Positions 31,872 through 42,200 of a stretch of DNA of 64,000 nucleotides are shown here, one piece after another; position 1 is the stretch's first letter; each line of letters begins with the position of its first letter. The notes below the pieces were generated by a model. It was not told where the DNA came from. It was given only the letters and a program-made list of their open reading frames with translations, and ran no database searches. The position numbers and the translations under genes are program-made. The DNA is taken from the NCBI GenBank assembly GCA_032158295.1, contig CM063246.1, positions 22,644,135-22,708,134 on the forward strand. The letters are read 5' to 3'. The stretch comes from Pycnopodia helianthoides (lineage: Eukaryota; Echinodermata; Asteroidea; Forcipulatida; Asteriidae).

Positions 31872-32045
31872 CTCGATGTGGGGCAGAGGGTATCCCCCTA
31901 GTGTTCCCATACTTTAACACACTATTATCCTCCTGTACAGAAGTACCCCCCCCCTAAAATCCTCTAAAGAATTCCAAGCACACATGAAGAAACAATAGGG
32001 GCAGGGGGGGGGGGGGGCTAGGGTACACCATGCTACATATCAAGC
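31872..32045. mobile_element. Inverted-repeat element with C/G-run arms, copy 1
   Basis: About 175 bp. The left arm (gctcgatgtggggcagagggta) is loosely inverted at the right (tagggtacaccatg...caagc). The core is 'cacactattatcctcctgta' and a long G-run. It is paralogous to 39,763-39,931, where the arms are clearer. Confidence 0.65.
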
Positions 32046-32208
32046 ACCAATTGTAGCCCTCTATGAGAAACCTTTGTAGGGTTTCCCATACACCAACTGG
32101 AACTATGTAAATGATGTACACTGCATAGGAGGAACCAGTCTATTTCCCTCCCAGCCTCCATATCACCACATGCACGTAATTAGGATGGATATATCTGGAC
32201 TTAAACTC

Positions 32209-32595
32209 TTTAAAGGAACATGGAATTGGTTTTTGCTATCAAAACAGTTGCTGGCAGTGTGAGCACTTTATGTAATCCACCATAAACATAAACTGACAAA
32301 CCTGTAGAAGTTTGAGATCGATCGGCCATCTGGGTCACGAGAAAATAGTGAAAAAACGATTACACATTTGCATGAAATCATATAGGTTCAACAAACGAAT
32401 AAAACGCTCACTGAGCGATAAACTCCAATCGGAAAATTAGTTTATTCATTTCTCATCAAATATGGCATTTCAGACAGAAATATTTCAAGGGATGTTTTCT
32501 ACTATCATCATCATAAGACCGTGTAAGTTTTATGTAAATCTGTGATCAAAAGTATATTTTACAAAAAATTACCAATTCCTTTAATGTTCCTTTAA
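32209..32595. mobile_element. MITE (TTTAAAGGAACATGGAATTGG ends)
   Basis: 387 bp. The left TIR TTTAAAGGAACATGGAATTG is matched at the right by CAATTCCTTTAATGTTCCTTTAA with one small indel. A truncated relative in inverse orientation lies at 13,408. There is no ORF. Confidence 0.85.
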
Positions 32596-33080
32596 GTTGA
32601 TCGGAGAGCACCTCGGGAAGTATCTCACCTAAATTTACATCCTGCATCAAATGCATTCCATATAAAAGTAAACTTAATTAGAGCTCTCTCTTGGTTTCAT
32701 CTCCAAGGTGTCATTGAATTACTATAAATCTTAAACTTCATCACATGTCAGCCTAACAAACCAACTTGAAATAACAGGAGATTAAGCATTGCATTTATCC
32801 CCTGTCTTACCTCCAAACTTTAGGGGGTCACCAAGGTTAGCTTCTTTTGGAGAAAGTAAGGAAAACAAATGGCACATGTTCAACTTGTTTAAGATTTAAG
32901 TTTTTCTAAAAAACAGCTTTTATATGCAATTTGATGTTGTTCCAGCACTGGGTAAAATAAATGTTGAATTTTAGATTTGCCCTTCACTTATGTATGTTGG
33001 AAAGCACCATTTGCTTGGTGTCTACATAGCCGTGAAGAAAAAGCACATGAAGAAACAGTCGTGATTAAAGCACCTCTGGA

Positions 33081-33480
33081 GCAGTGGCTTAACAAGCAGA
33101 GGGCACGAGGGCTGGGAGCCCCCCCCCCTCCTGCTCTGAACCCTTGCCCCTCCCTCAAATGAGATCTACAACACTGCACAAATGACAGTTCGACACAGTA
33201 ACAGCCCCCTCCCCCCTCCACCAACTATGTTTTTGCCCCCACTTGCCCAACCCTCAATGAAAATGTCTCAGGTAGGAATCTAGGTGAAGTGGCGTAACCA
33301 GCGGGGGTACAGGGGCTGGGAGGCCCCCCTCCCCCCCCGCTCTGAACCCTTGCCCCCTCCCCTGCAAATGAGATCAATAAAATATGCACAAATGTTGGTT
33401 CGATACAGCAACAGCCCCATACTCACCCCCCCCCCCCCAATTATGTTTTTCCCCCACCTTGCCCATCCCCCCCCCAATGT
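33081..33480 (+). repeat. Two tandem ~205-bp C-rich units
   Basis: Units at 33,081-33,270 and 33,288-33,480 share 'gagggctggga(g)', 'tctgaacccttgccc', 'aaatgagatc', 'cacaaatg', 'cagtaacagcccc'-like and 'actatgttttt(g)ccccca' blocks in the same order. Long C-runs vary in length. ORFs here are composition artefacts. Confidence 0.85.
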
Positions 33481-34599
33481 CTAGTTAAGCGGCTGCTCAG
33501 GTGGGAATCTAATATTCTATTGAAGATGACTTAACCCCCGAAACACCAAACTGCCAAGGAACCAGAGGCCACCAAACTGAAGGGAGACTATCTGGGACAG
33601 CAGTGGCTCCGGACTTAACATGTAAATCCACTGCTCTTGAAAATGTACACATGCTCAGAACTACAGAAACAATAAAAAACTGCTCCCACCGAGCATTCCA
33701 GAATCTTCCAGTGCACATATATTTACAATTGTTTCAAAGTTTGAACAGAATAACAAACAAACGTACAGTAAAAGTAGGTAAAGAAAGAAGTTGAGAAATT
33801 GTTATCACATCCAACATTAATTTTTATTGATCAAAGTTTCTCCAAAATACAGTGTTATTTGTTGGTGACGATTCAACTGAATAAAATATGAATCTTCTTT
33901 TTAAACAAACAAAAATGGTCTGCACTAAAAAAAACAATCAGCGTCATTTAATGTAGTTTCTTCTTTGTCTTCAGAAATGTTCAGTTGTCACGGTCAAAGT
34001 TATAAAGTTTAAAATATTTGTTTCAGGAAAAGTATCATTGGTTTATTCTTTACATGCATAACAGAAGAAAGTATTGAAATTGAACAACTAGAAATCCATT
34101 TTTGGATTGTTTCTTATTCTACCATCAAAAGTACTTCATCATTGTGGATTTAAAGACAGACATCAAGTCATACCACAGGCCTGGACATTCTTGCAGGCCA
34201 TGGCCTCTGTTGCCCTGGTCTTGGCCTTGGTGCCCCTTCAAAGGTTTCCCATAGACTATAACATTTTCCAATGGAAGTGCCCTAATTGAAAACGGCCTTG
34301 CCCTCTCAAAGATGAAACTCCAGGCCTCATATCACACAGGAATATTCACTCCATCTCACTTACTTTTTCAAAAGTTATACGAGTTAAAATAATACCAAAC
34401 CAATGTTATACCTTTCCAATTTCAATATTGATGTTTTTAAACTATAAGTTTCCCACAGTTGGAAGTCTTTAACATCTTGTGTGAGAGATGAAAGATCTTT
34501 GGTTTTGTAAGACCACATACATTAATATCCCCTAGTTGGAGCAGCTTTACGTATTGTTTAACTCTGTTTATCTCTCGGACTGTCAGGAGATGTCAGTAA
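33481..34599. other. Intergenic, no gene seen
   Basis: It includes a relative of the 'ccttggtgcccctt' repeat at about 34,190-34,275 (see 47,800). Otherwise AT-rich without signals. Confidence 0.4.
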
Positions 34600-35169
34600 C
34601 CTTAGGGCCATGTCACACTAGGCAATTTACAGGCAACCAGTTCCAGGCAATCTCCAAGAAGAACAATCATTCAAATTTCAGTTTTTATGTGATTTTGTTT
34701 GGAATGGTTGGACACTTTCGCAAAATGTCTTTTGCGCTGCTCTTGTATCCCATTATCAGCACACAGCGCGTTTGGTTAACTCCAAGTTGCAGTAAAAATA
34801 AGCCATTTGCAAGTTAGATTTGAATTATGTCTGGTACATTGACTTGTTTAGTCACAAGGTACCGCTTAAATATAAACTCTTCAGACTATAGAGACAGTTA
34901 CTATGTCAAATGGTTCAGTGCCAAGCTTTTGTATAGCAACCTCCAGATTAGCAAACCCTGGTACCATTGTGCCATACACATTCATTCAAAATTGAGTATG
35001 GGTGTTTGCCGTCTCTTATGTAACTACGCAAAAACTTTCCCCGAGCCATGTGACATAGCAACTGTCTCTATAGTCAGAGGGATTCAGATTTAAGCGGTAC
35101 CTTGTGACTAAGCAAGTCATTGTACCAGACATTTGTCACATTATGGCCTCATGTGACAAAGCCCTAAGG
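34600..35169. mobile_element. Outer MITE interrupted by a second MITE
   Basis: The ends are ccttagggccatgtcacact at the left and tcatgtgacaaagccctaagg at the right, imperfect inverted repeats of about 20 bp. Removing the nested element at 34,827-35,132 leaves about 264 bp. No ORF belongs to it. Confidence 0.7.
34827..35132. mobile_element. Nested MITE with ~80-bp terminal inverted repeats
   Basis: 306 bp. The left end TGTCTGGTACATTGACTTG continues to 'cagactatagagacagttactatgtca'. The right end is its near-exact reverse complement for about 80 bases, with about 85% or better identity by eye. The long arms could fold into an extended hairpin RNA. The 88-codon ORF starting at its left edge runs through both arms and is not a real gene. 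Confidence 0.9.
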
Positions 35170-35843
35170 TGTTCTATTGGTGATTACTCAGCCCCTTCAT
35201 TTGTAAAAGAGAGTTCCAATCATGGTTAATCATTTTTTCCCCCCAATTTACAGTGAAAACGAACCTTCAAGAACAAGCATTAAGTGAAAATTATCTACAA
35301 AAATCACAGCAAGTGAGCATCTTTGAAGTAGTAACCGATCAAAGACTAGTTTAAAATTATAGTACTGCTTAATTTCAAATTTGTGCATGTCAAACTCTAC
35401 AAAATATCCATACAATTTGTCTTCCATCAAATAAGTTCAAGAACCAAAATAATTCCCTCTATATCGTAGAAATCTAATCAAGTCCAGTTAAACAAGTCTT
35501 CTTAATGTCCATACAAAAGGAAGCATTCTTGCCAATGGTTGAGTCAAAAGAAATATATATTTCAGCATTTTTGTTGTCTTTTTTTTTTTTAATGAAGCAC
35601 CTTTGATTCTTTTGTCTTAATTCAATTAATTCAGTTTATTTAACAATCAAGGTGTGACAATCTTATGACCTACAGTAATCTATAAGAATTCCGACACAGA
35701 TGTGAGCAAAATTTGCAAACTCAGCAGTTTGAGCTTGGTCGTTCAGCAGTCTTTGGCCTTTAAATTTGCTTATCTCGATCCACTCCTCTGAACAAAACTT
35801 TCTCACATTGCAGCCATGTTTGTTTATTCCTCCAGTCAAATCA

Positions 35844-36151
35844 ATAGACCTTTCTTTAGTTTACAAACATTTACCACCATTTTGTATAGAATGCCTTGAG
35901 TAGTTAAAATGTATAAAACTGGCTTGGCAACAATTTGCAATTTTAGCAAAACATTGCAACTTTTTAATGAAGTGTAAGTGTACCTTTTGTTTTGGATAGT
36001 CAAATTTATTTATCAGCAACATGTGTATTAGATTGATAGCAATATTGGTCAAATAAAAACTGTTGTACTTTTTGCAGTGAAGGCCGCCCTTACTTTTGCC
36101 AACCAAGATTGGCAAAACTCATGGCTGTGATGTTGCAAAAGAAAGGTCTAT
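35844..36151. mobile_element. Possible MITE with short TIR (ATAGACCTTTCTTT)
   Basis: ATAGACCTTTCTTT at the left is inverted at the right (AAAGAAAGGTCTAT). The interior is AT-rich with no coding. The short TIR makes this less certain than the other elements. Confidence 0.5.
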
Positions 36152-37107
36152 ATCACCACATAGTGATGAGAAAACAACATGGTTCTTTTTTGTATAACAA
36201 AAAGTAATACCCATTACTGTTAGCGCATGTAGGGAATAAGACCAGCATGGCTGCAGCAAATGAGACCTTGTAACACAGAGTACCAATGAAGTGTGTTCCA
36301 TAACTGGTTCCCAGCCATCCCAATAACACTATTTATGCCTGTGAGCTAATGAGTACCAACCAAATTCATCACTGGTACCCAGACTAATATGCATTCAACC
36401 AGTGCACCAAAAAGTTCACTTTACAATTATTTATCAGTTAGTGAAAATCATGTGTTCTTTTTTAAAAATCGAATCAGTGAAAGCCAACAGAGTCATTGTA
36501 ATAATGTAACAAGCAGCACCTTCGCATTCCATGAACATAAAAACACTGAAGTTTTTTTCCTTCATTATACAAAAAAGGTTCAAAAAATTCTGGACCAGCC
36601 AGAAGATGTGAAGAAAAGGGGTGCTTTTTTGAGTCAAAGTACTGTAACAATTTTCCGTATAAACTTCACTACTTCATACGTTTACAAACACAGAGACAGA
36701 CACCAAAGGCATCTTTAAACTCACCTCCACAGATATAACATACAGTATCCATTCACGTTATAGCCTCTTAGCTTAAAGTTAGACATAATCTAAATATTTG
36801 TTAACAATCACAAATTGACAGCCATTTTCGTAAGGGCTATATATGCAGCAAATCAAGCAAGTACATGGAACAGGTCAAAACTCAAAATTCCAATATCTGA
36901 AATCAAATTTGTACACTAAATTATGCAGTTTATGATTTAAATAAGACAGCATTTGGGAGAAAAGGGTGAGTATTTCTTCATTAGGGTAGAATTATTGGCA
37001 TTGTCATTCAAAGTATCCTGTTTGGACCAGATATATCCTCATTGAAAGTAGAGGTTAGCAAACAGGACCGAAAAAAATTGCGTTTTGAATTCCTCTGACT
37101 AAAGATA
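36152..37107. other. Intergenic, no gene seen
   Basis: A Lys/His-rich 109-codon ORF (36,389-36,718) has no motif and is probably chance. Confidence 0.4.
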
Positions 37108-37257
37108 GGCCCTTTTCGAAACCATGGCTTGGGCTTTGGGCTTGGGTTTAGGCTTCATCAGTTATTTAGAAAATGTGCACTTTCCTTGCAGGGCTTCAAT
37201 CAGGCAGACAGAACCCAAGCCGGAGCCCAAGCCCAAACCGTGGTTTCGAAAAGGGGC
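37108..37257. mobile_element. Small inverted-repeat element (CCCTTTTCGAAACCATGG)
   Basis: 150 bp with ~45-bp arms. The left arm reads CCCTTTTCGAAACCATGGCT then tgggctttgggcttgggttt. The right arm ends aacccaagccggagcccaag then CCCAAACCGTGGTTTCGAAA. It is a short, nearly foldback element. Confidence 0.85.
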
Positions 37258-39011
37258 AAAAGTATTGCTACGACACATAATTCTGGCAAGATAAAGCTAC
37301 TCAACACAAAAAAGGTTTCCTGAGCAGTAACACTACTAACACTTTAACAGGTTACTGGCCAAAATGTCACATGACATCTTGCGCTCGTAGCTGGTTCCCT
37401 GTATTTTTGTCACTTTCAGGAATTTATCGACATACATTTCCCGCTTGGACTTTGTGCCATTCACAACCAGGGAAACTGTGTATGGGACTTAATTGCCTTT
37501 CCTATCACTTCCCAAAAGTTTGTCTCAAACTATGTGAGATTCAAAAACTGTTCTTAGTCTTAAAAAAAAAAAAAAATGTGTCTAATTGTAACCAAGCAAG
37601 GCGTTGTACCTTCTTTGGGCTAGTAAAGGTAAACTGCACCCTGTTCAAAGTATATGTAAACATTATATGAAATGCCATGCTCAGTTTGCAAATTACAAGC
37701 AAGAAATTAACAAAAGCAGTCATCAAACTTTACTGACGTTTCAAGGTAAGACTATTATTTTCTGGCAAAGAAACCTTCGCACACAAGTCAGAAAATAAGC
37801 TAATAGTGGAAATTGCTAATAACTGTTAAGGAATGTGGCAACCCAGCAGACCTGACTAAATTACAGCAAAATTTAACCGAGACTTTATACAGAGTCATAA
37901 TCAGTGTTAGTAATTTCGTTGAACATAATGTTATTTACATGTACTGATTAATTTCTGTCTTTTTAGTACAAACGTCTGCAAGTACATAGAGCACCGGGCC
38001 CATATTTCATGTCATTTAAAGTTAATTATGAACTTGGCACTTTTACCATAACACTGGCATAACATCATTTTTGTTTGAGTCAATTATAATTTCATTTTCT
38101 TAGTAATTCACTAGCGATTTTTTTTTTATATGTTATCAGTAACTGATACAGAAAAGAAACTTAACCAAAATAAACAAATTTGCATAAAAAGAAACCATTA
38201 AAAAATGTTCACAGTGAAACTGTGTAAGAATTGAGGAGTTTAAGAAAACTGAAAGCTGTTTAAAATGTCAAGGCTTTTTTAAACACATTTCATTCAAATA
38301 CATTTTTTGAAACAAATTTTAGAAATATCAAGAATAAAACAAGAAATTTGTCAATTAACAAAAAGGTGTCCCTCATAAAAATAGATCCAAGCTTTAAAAA
38401 AGGGATTTCTTTTCCTAAAATTGATGTTTACTGTCATTTTTACCCGCAGACTGCATGTCTGCTGACAGTAGAGAAAGAAAGAATTAATCTGTGTGTGTTT
38501 GTTCAACATTTTAGGGGTAATTGATGTTTTTCACCAAGTGACAAACGTGTCAAAAATCATATATTGCAAAGTGTTTTTTGAGTAAATTCTTGATGTACTC
38601 GATGCTGTTAACAATTTCACAAAGTTTCAGGGCCTAATACCGGCGTAATAGTTTCAAATTGCACTAGTTAGCAACACGGACGAACCATATTATTTTCCAG
38701 TTTATGTTTTTACGAAGAGACAAATCAAAATTTGCCACTTTAACCATCAAACATAGTGCAGGCACAGTGCCAAAATAGGCGTGGTTTGACTTTTGCATTT
38801 TTTTCAAAGTGACAAAATCGTTCAATTACCGTTTTCACAAAGTGACAATCCTAAATATGCATTTGGCTTGTACACAGCGCTCTGCGGACAGTTTTTTCTT
38901 TGGGGGGGGTTAACGAAGTGCCAATTTAATGTGTTTAGGAATTGATAAATCATCAGAACAGTGGTGAGATTGAAAAAATACTGACAGTTCTGTTTGGCTG
39001 GAGAATTCAGC
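37258..39011. other. Intergenic, with a dispersed 'caaagtgaca' motif
   Basis: From 38,530 to 38,930 the motif '(t)ttttcac(c/a)aagtgacaa' or a close variant recurs five times at irregular spacing (38,529; 38,713; 38,803; 38,833; 38,912). No gene is supported. Confidence 0.4.
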
Positions 39012-39017
39012 TTTATT
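39012..39017 (-). terminator. Polyadenylation signal of the 39-57 kb gene
   Basis: AATAAA on the minus strand, about 215 bases beyond the stop codon. It is the first such signal downstream. Confidence 0.55.
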
Positions 39018-39231
39018 TTGATAGTTAACTTCAAAAGGAAACCTAGTCAGTAGTGTCCTGAACTATCATTTCAAAGATAGTTCAACTTTAAAACACGTAA
39101 TCTTGGCGGCGGGACTAACTCGTCACTTGGTATATACAGAGACGAATTGGGAGGGTTAAGGAAGATGGAGTCTTCAAGCTGAAAGATTCTGTGAACGAGT
39201 CATTACAAAGTTCGAACAAAGATTGATAAGT

Positions 39232-42200
39232 TTAGTACTGACTGTAAGCATATTTTCGATCCAGCTTTGGGTGTCCCCTCGGGTTTCCCCCTCCCTGTAC
39301 CCCACCCACAGCACCCCCTCCCCGTAAGACAGGCTGCGACTGCGCCAGTCTCGACATTGAGCCAGCTGGTGACACAGGGGTTGATCCTCCAGTAGGGGGC
39401 CACATCGAAGACTGTCGTAGAGTCACTGGATCACTCCATTGTGGTGTAAGGGGTGGATGGACGTGGAGTTGTTCTTGAGCTGGGAGGGGGTACAGACCAG
39501 GCGTAGGGGAAGCGCCATCATTAGGAGTGATGGGGCGTTGCCACAACACCTTGGGTGGCCATGTCTTTGTTGACTTTAGCTCCTGTGAAAAGAAGTTTAA
39601 CCACAGAAAAGAAACTCTAAATCAAAAAGTATTTGAAATGCAGAAGTCCTTTATACAGTGTGGCCTTTTTTGTTAAGTTTCCTATGTTCTAAGTTGATCT
39701 TACAATGAGTGAATAGAAGTAGTAACCAGCCTATTCCTTCACAGCATTGGCATTTATAGCCTGCCCGATTTGGGGTAGAGGGTCCCCCCCCATTGTTACC
39801 ATACTATAACACACTATTTTCCTCTTGTATAGAACTCCCCCCCCCCCTAAAATCCTCAAAAGAATTCCTGAGATTCCAAGCACACAATGAAGACACAATA
39901 GGGGGGGGGTACCCTTTGCCCCATATTCGAGCACCAATTGTTGGCATTGTAATTAAATACTACACGATGAAAAAGAGTGTGATTATGTTTGTAGTTTTTA
40001 CCTCTTCAATGCCCCGTACTCAGTGATACATTTCAGTACAGAAATAAGAAAAGGGCTTAGAAACTAGACCCATGGGTTGAGTACCTACCATTTGAGCTAC
40101 CTCCAGGTACTTCATTGCTATCTGAGCACTGGGGTCAAAACCACGCCCATGAATTACCTCCTCTCCTCCACTACTGTGTCTCCTGTAACCAAAGCAAAAT
40201 AAACATCAAATAAACGTGAACAAGATATAAAAAATGCACATTTGTATCTTGGTTTCAACCTTTAATTTCATTTATTCATTGCAAATTGGTCTAGTCAGCA
40301 TGGGCAGGTACACTGGCAAAATTTTGATGGCCGAGTGATTTGGAAGCGGATACTGACCTCCTGTTGACCGAGGCAACAAAGTTGGGTCCAGTCAGTCCGA
40401 GTCCCGTGACGAATGCATTGTCTCCATTCTCAGCGGACTCATCACTGGAACTCCCTGAATCATGTTGCCCCGAGAAACTGTGGCTCAGATGTTCAGACAC
40501 CCTGGGTACGTTCAAAATAGAAATCACAAAATTATAATTCATGGGTCAGTGGCAAGGACATTTTGTTCATATGTGTAAGTGGAAGGTTTGTATTTCTTTG
40601 ATTAAATGTTTGAAGAGGCATGAAGATAATGTCTCCAATTGCCTCCCATCCTTTAGATAAACTCAAAGCTACACTTTCTCACCCTTCAGGATGTCCTTCT
40701 GGAGGTAATGGCCACGTTCTGTTTAGCCTGCTGTCCGGGTACACCCACTGCCCCTGGTTTTCGGCCACATCAAGGTCCTTAGCGTACCCCTTTGTTCGCT
40801 TCCCAAGGAAATTTGTGGCGATGTACTGGGCGAACTCAGCATCCGTACTGGAGTTATCGTACATGGATACGATGTCCCTCTCGGCATTTCTGGTTGGAAA
40901 AGGACGGACTCCTTGGATGTGGGGTTGCTGCTGAGCAAGTTGGTTGAGCTGCTGCGGCTGGGATGTCCAGGACCGTGAGATCATCGTGGTCGGGATCTCC
41001 GTGATTTTATCTTGAGCTTCAGCTTCCTGGAAAGTGGGGTTGAAATTGCCGTATTTGGCTGGGTTGGGGTCGATATTTCCCCAGCCTCCGCTGACGGTGC
41101 TGTGGGTACTCCCGCTGTTGGTGCTGGGGGTCGGAGTGGTATTCCGGGGGGATCCGTGTGAGAAAGAGTCAAGATGTTGGCCAATAACGGTCTGCGAGGG
41201 TCTGGTGATTCCAGACAGCAGGTCAACAACGTCTTGGATCTCAGCATCTGATGCAAACCCCTTCCTATTCAAAACAGGTCCTGATGAGCAAAAAAACACA
41301 AATAAACATGAAATTGATTCTTTCACTCAGGCAAATTTTTAATCATAACAACTTATTATTTTCTTCTTCTATTTTGTAAGTGGGGGAGAGGTAGGAGTTG
41401 GGGGTTTGGGTGAGTTTGCTACCAGCCAAATCTTCTACAACACAAACCTTTGAAGTTGATGACGTTCTTATTCCATGGAGCTTGTTCCTCTGTTGGGCTA
41501 GGGTGTGATGTGATAGTGACTGTAGGGCTGATCATGGTTGGGCGCTGGGTTGCTATGGGGATGGTTTCCATAGTGACATCCCTTTTAGGAGTACTGCTGC
41601 CCACTGGAGTCTAGAGGTAAAATATAAAAACAATTATTGAGAAATATGTCAAATTGAAAGAGATAATTATTCTGTAATTATTATTATTATAATTTTACTT
41701 GCCATAACATTACAAAACAAAATACAAGACAATATACCCGAGATGGGCAAGGGACAACAAAAGCAAATACATACTATGATCCGTAGATCTGTTGCCCCAC
41801 ATCTGGGGTACACAATAAAATAAATATAGATTTGAACATATAATATAGATTATAGTACACGCAATAAAAGAAGAAGATGATTATACAAAACCAATAATAA
41901 ATAATAATAACTAATTTATAAAACGAAAATAAATAAGTAAAATAACAGTAAAAGTAAAGATAAAATATAAAGAAGTAATATATAAATATATAAATAAATA
42001 AACTTGTTAACAAGTAAAAACGATTTAAATAAAAAAGATTTAAAATATTGCACAAGTGAATGGGCTGAAGCAGGCTATTAAAAGGGTGGATAAAAATAAA
42101 TAAATAAATAAATAAACAAGAGGTGTTCCGGGCGGAGTGCCCGAACACCTAACTAAACTCCCCAGTGGCAGGCCAGCCATGTTAAACAGAGCAAGAAAAG

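Noticed and set aside
33280..33484. Gly/Pro-rich ORFs on both strands
   Set aside because: Produced by C-runs in a tandem repeat.
34827..35093. 88-codon ORF starting with ATG
   Set aside because: It spans the arms of an inverted-repeat element; the open frame follows from the palindrome, not from coding.
41774..42148. 124-codon Tyr/Phe/Leu-rich minus-strand ORF
   Set aside because: Low-complexity AT tract inside an intron; composition explains the open frame.
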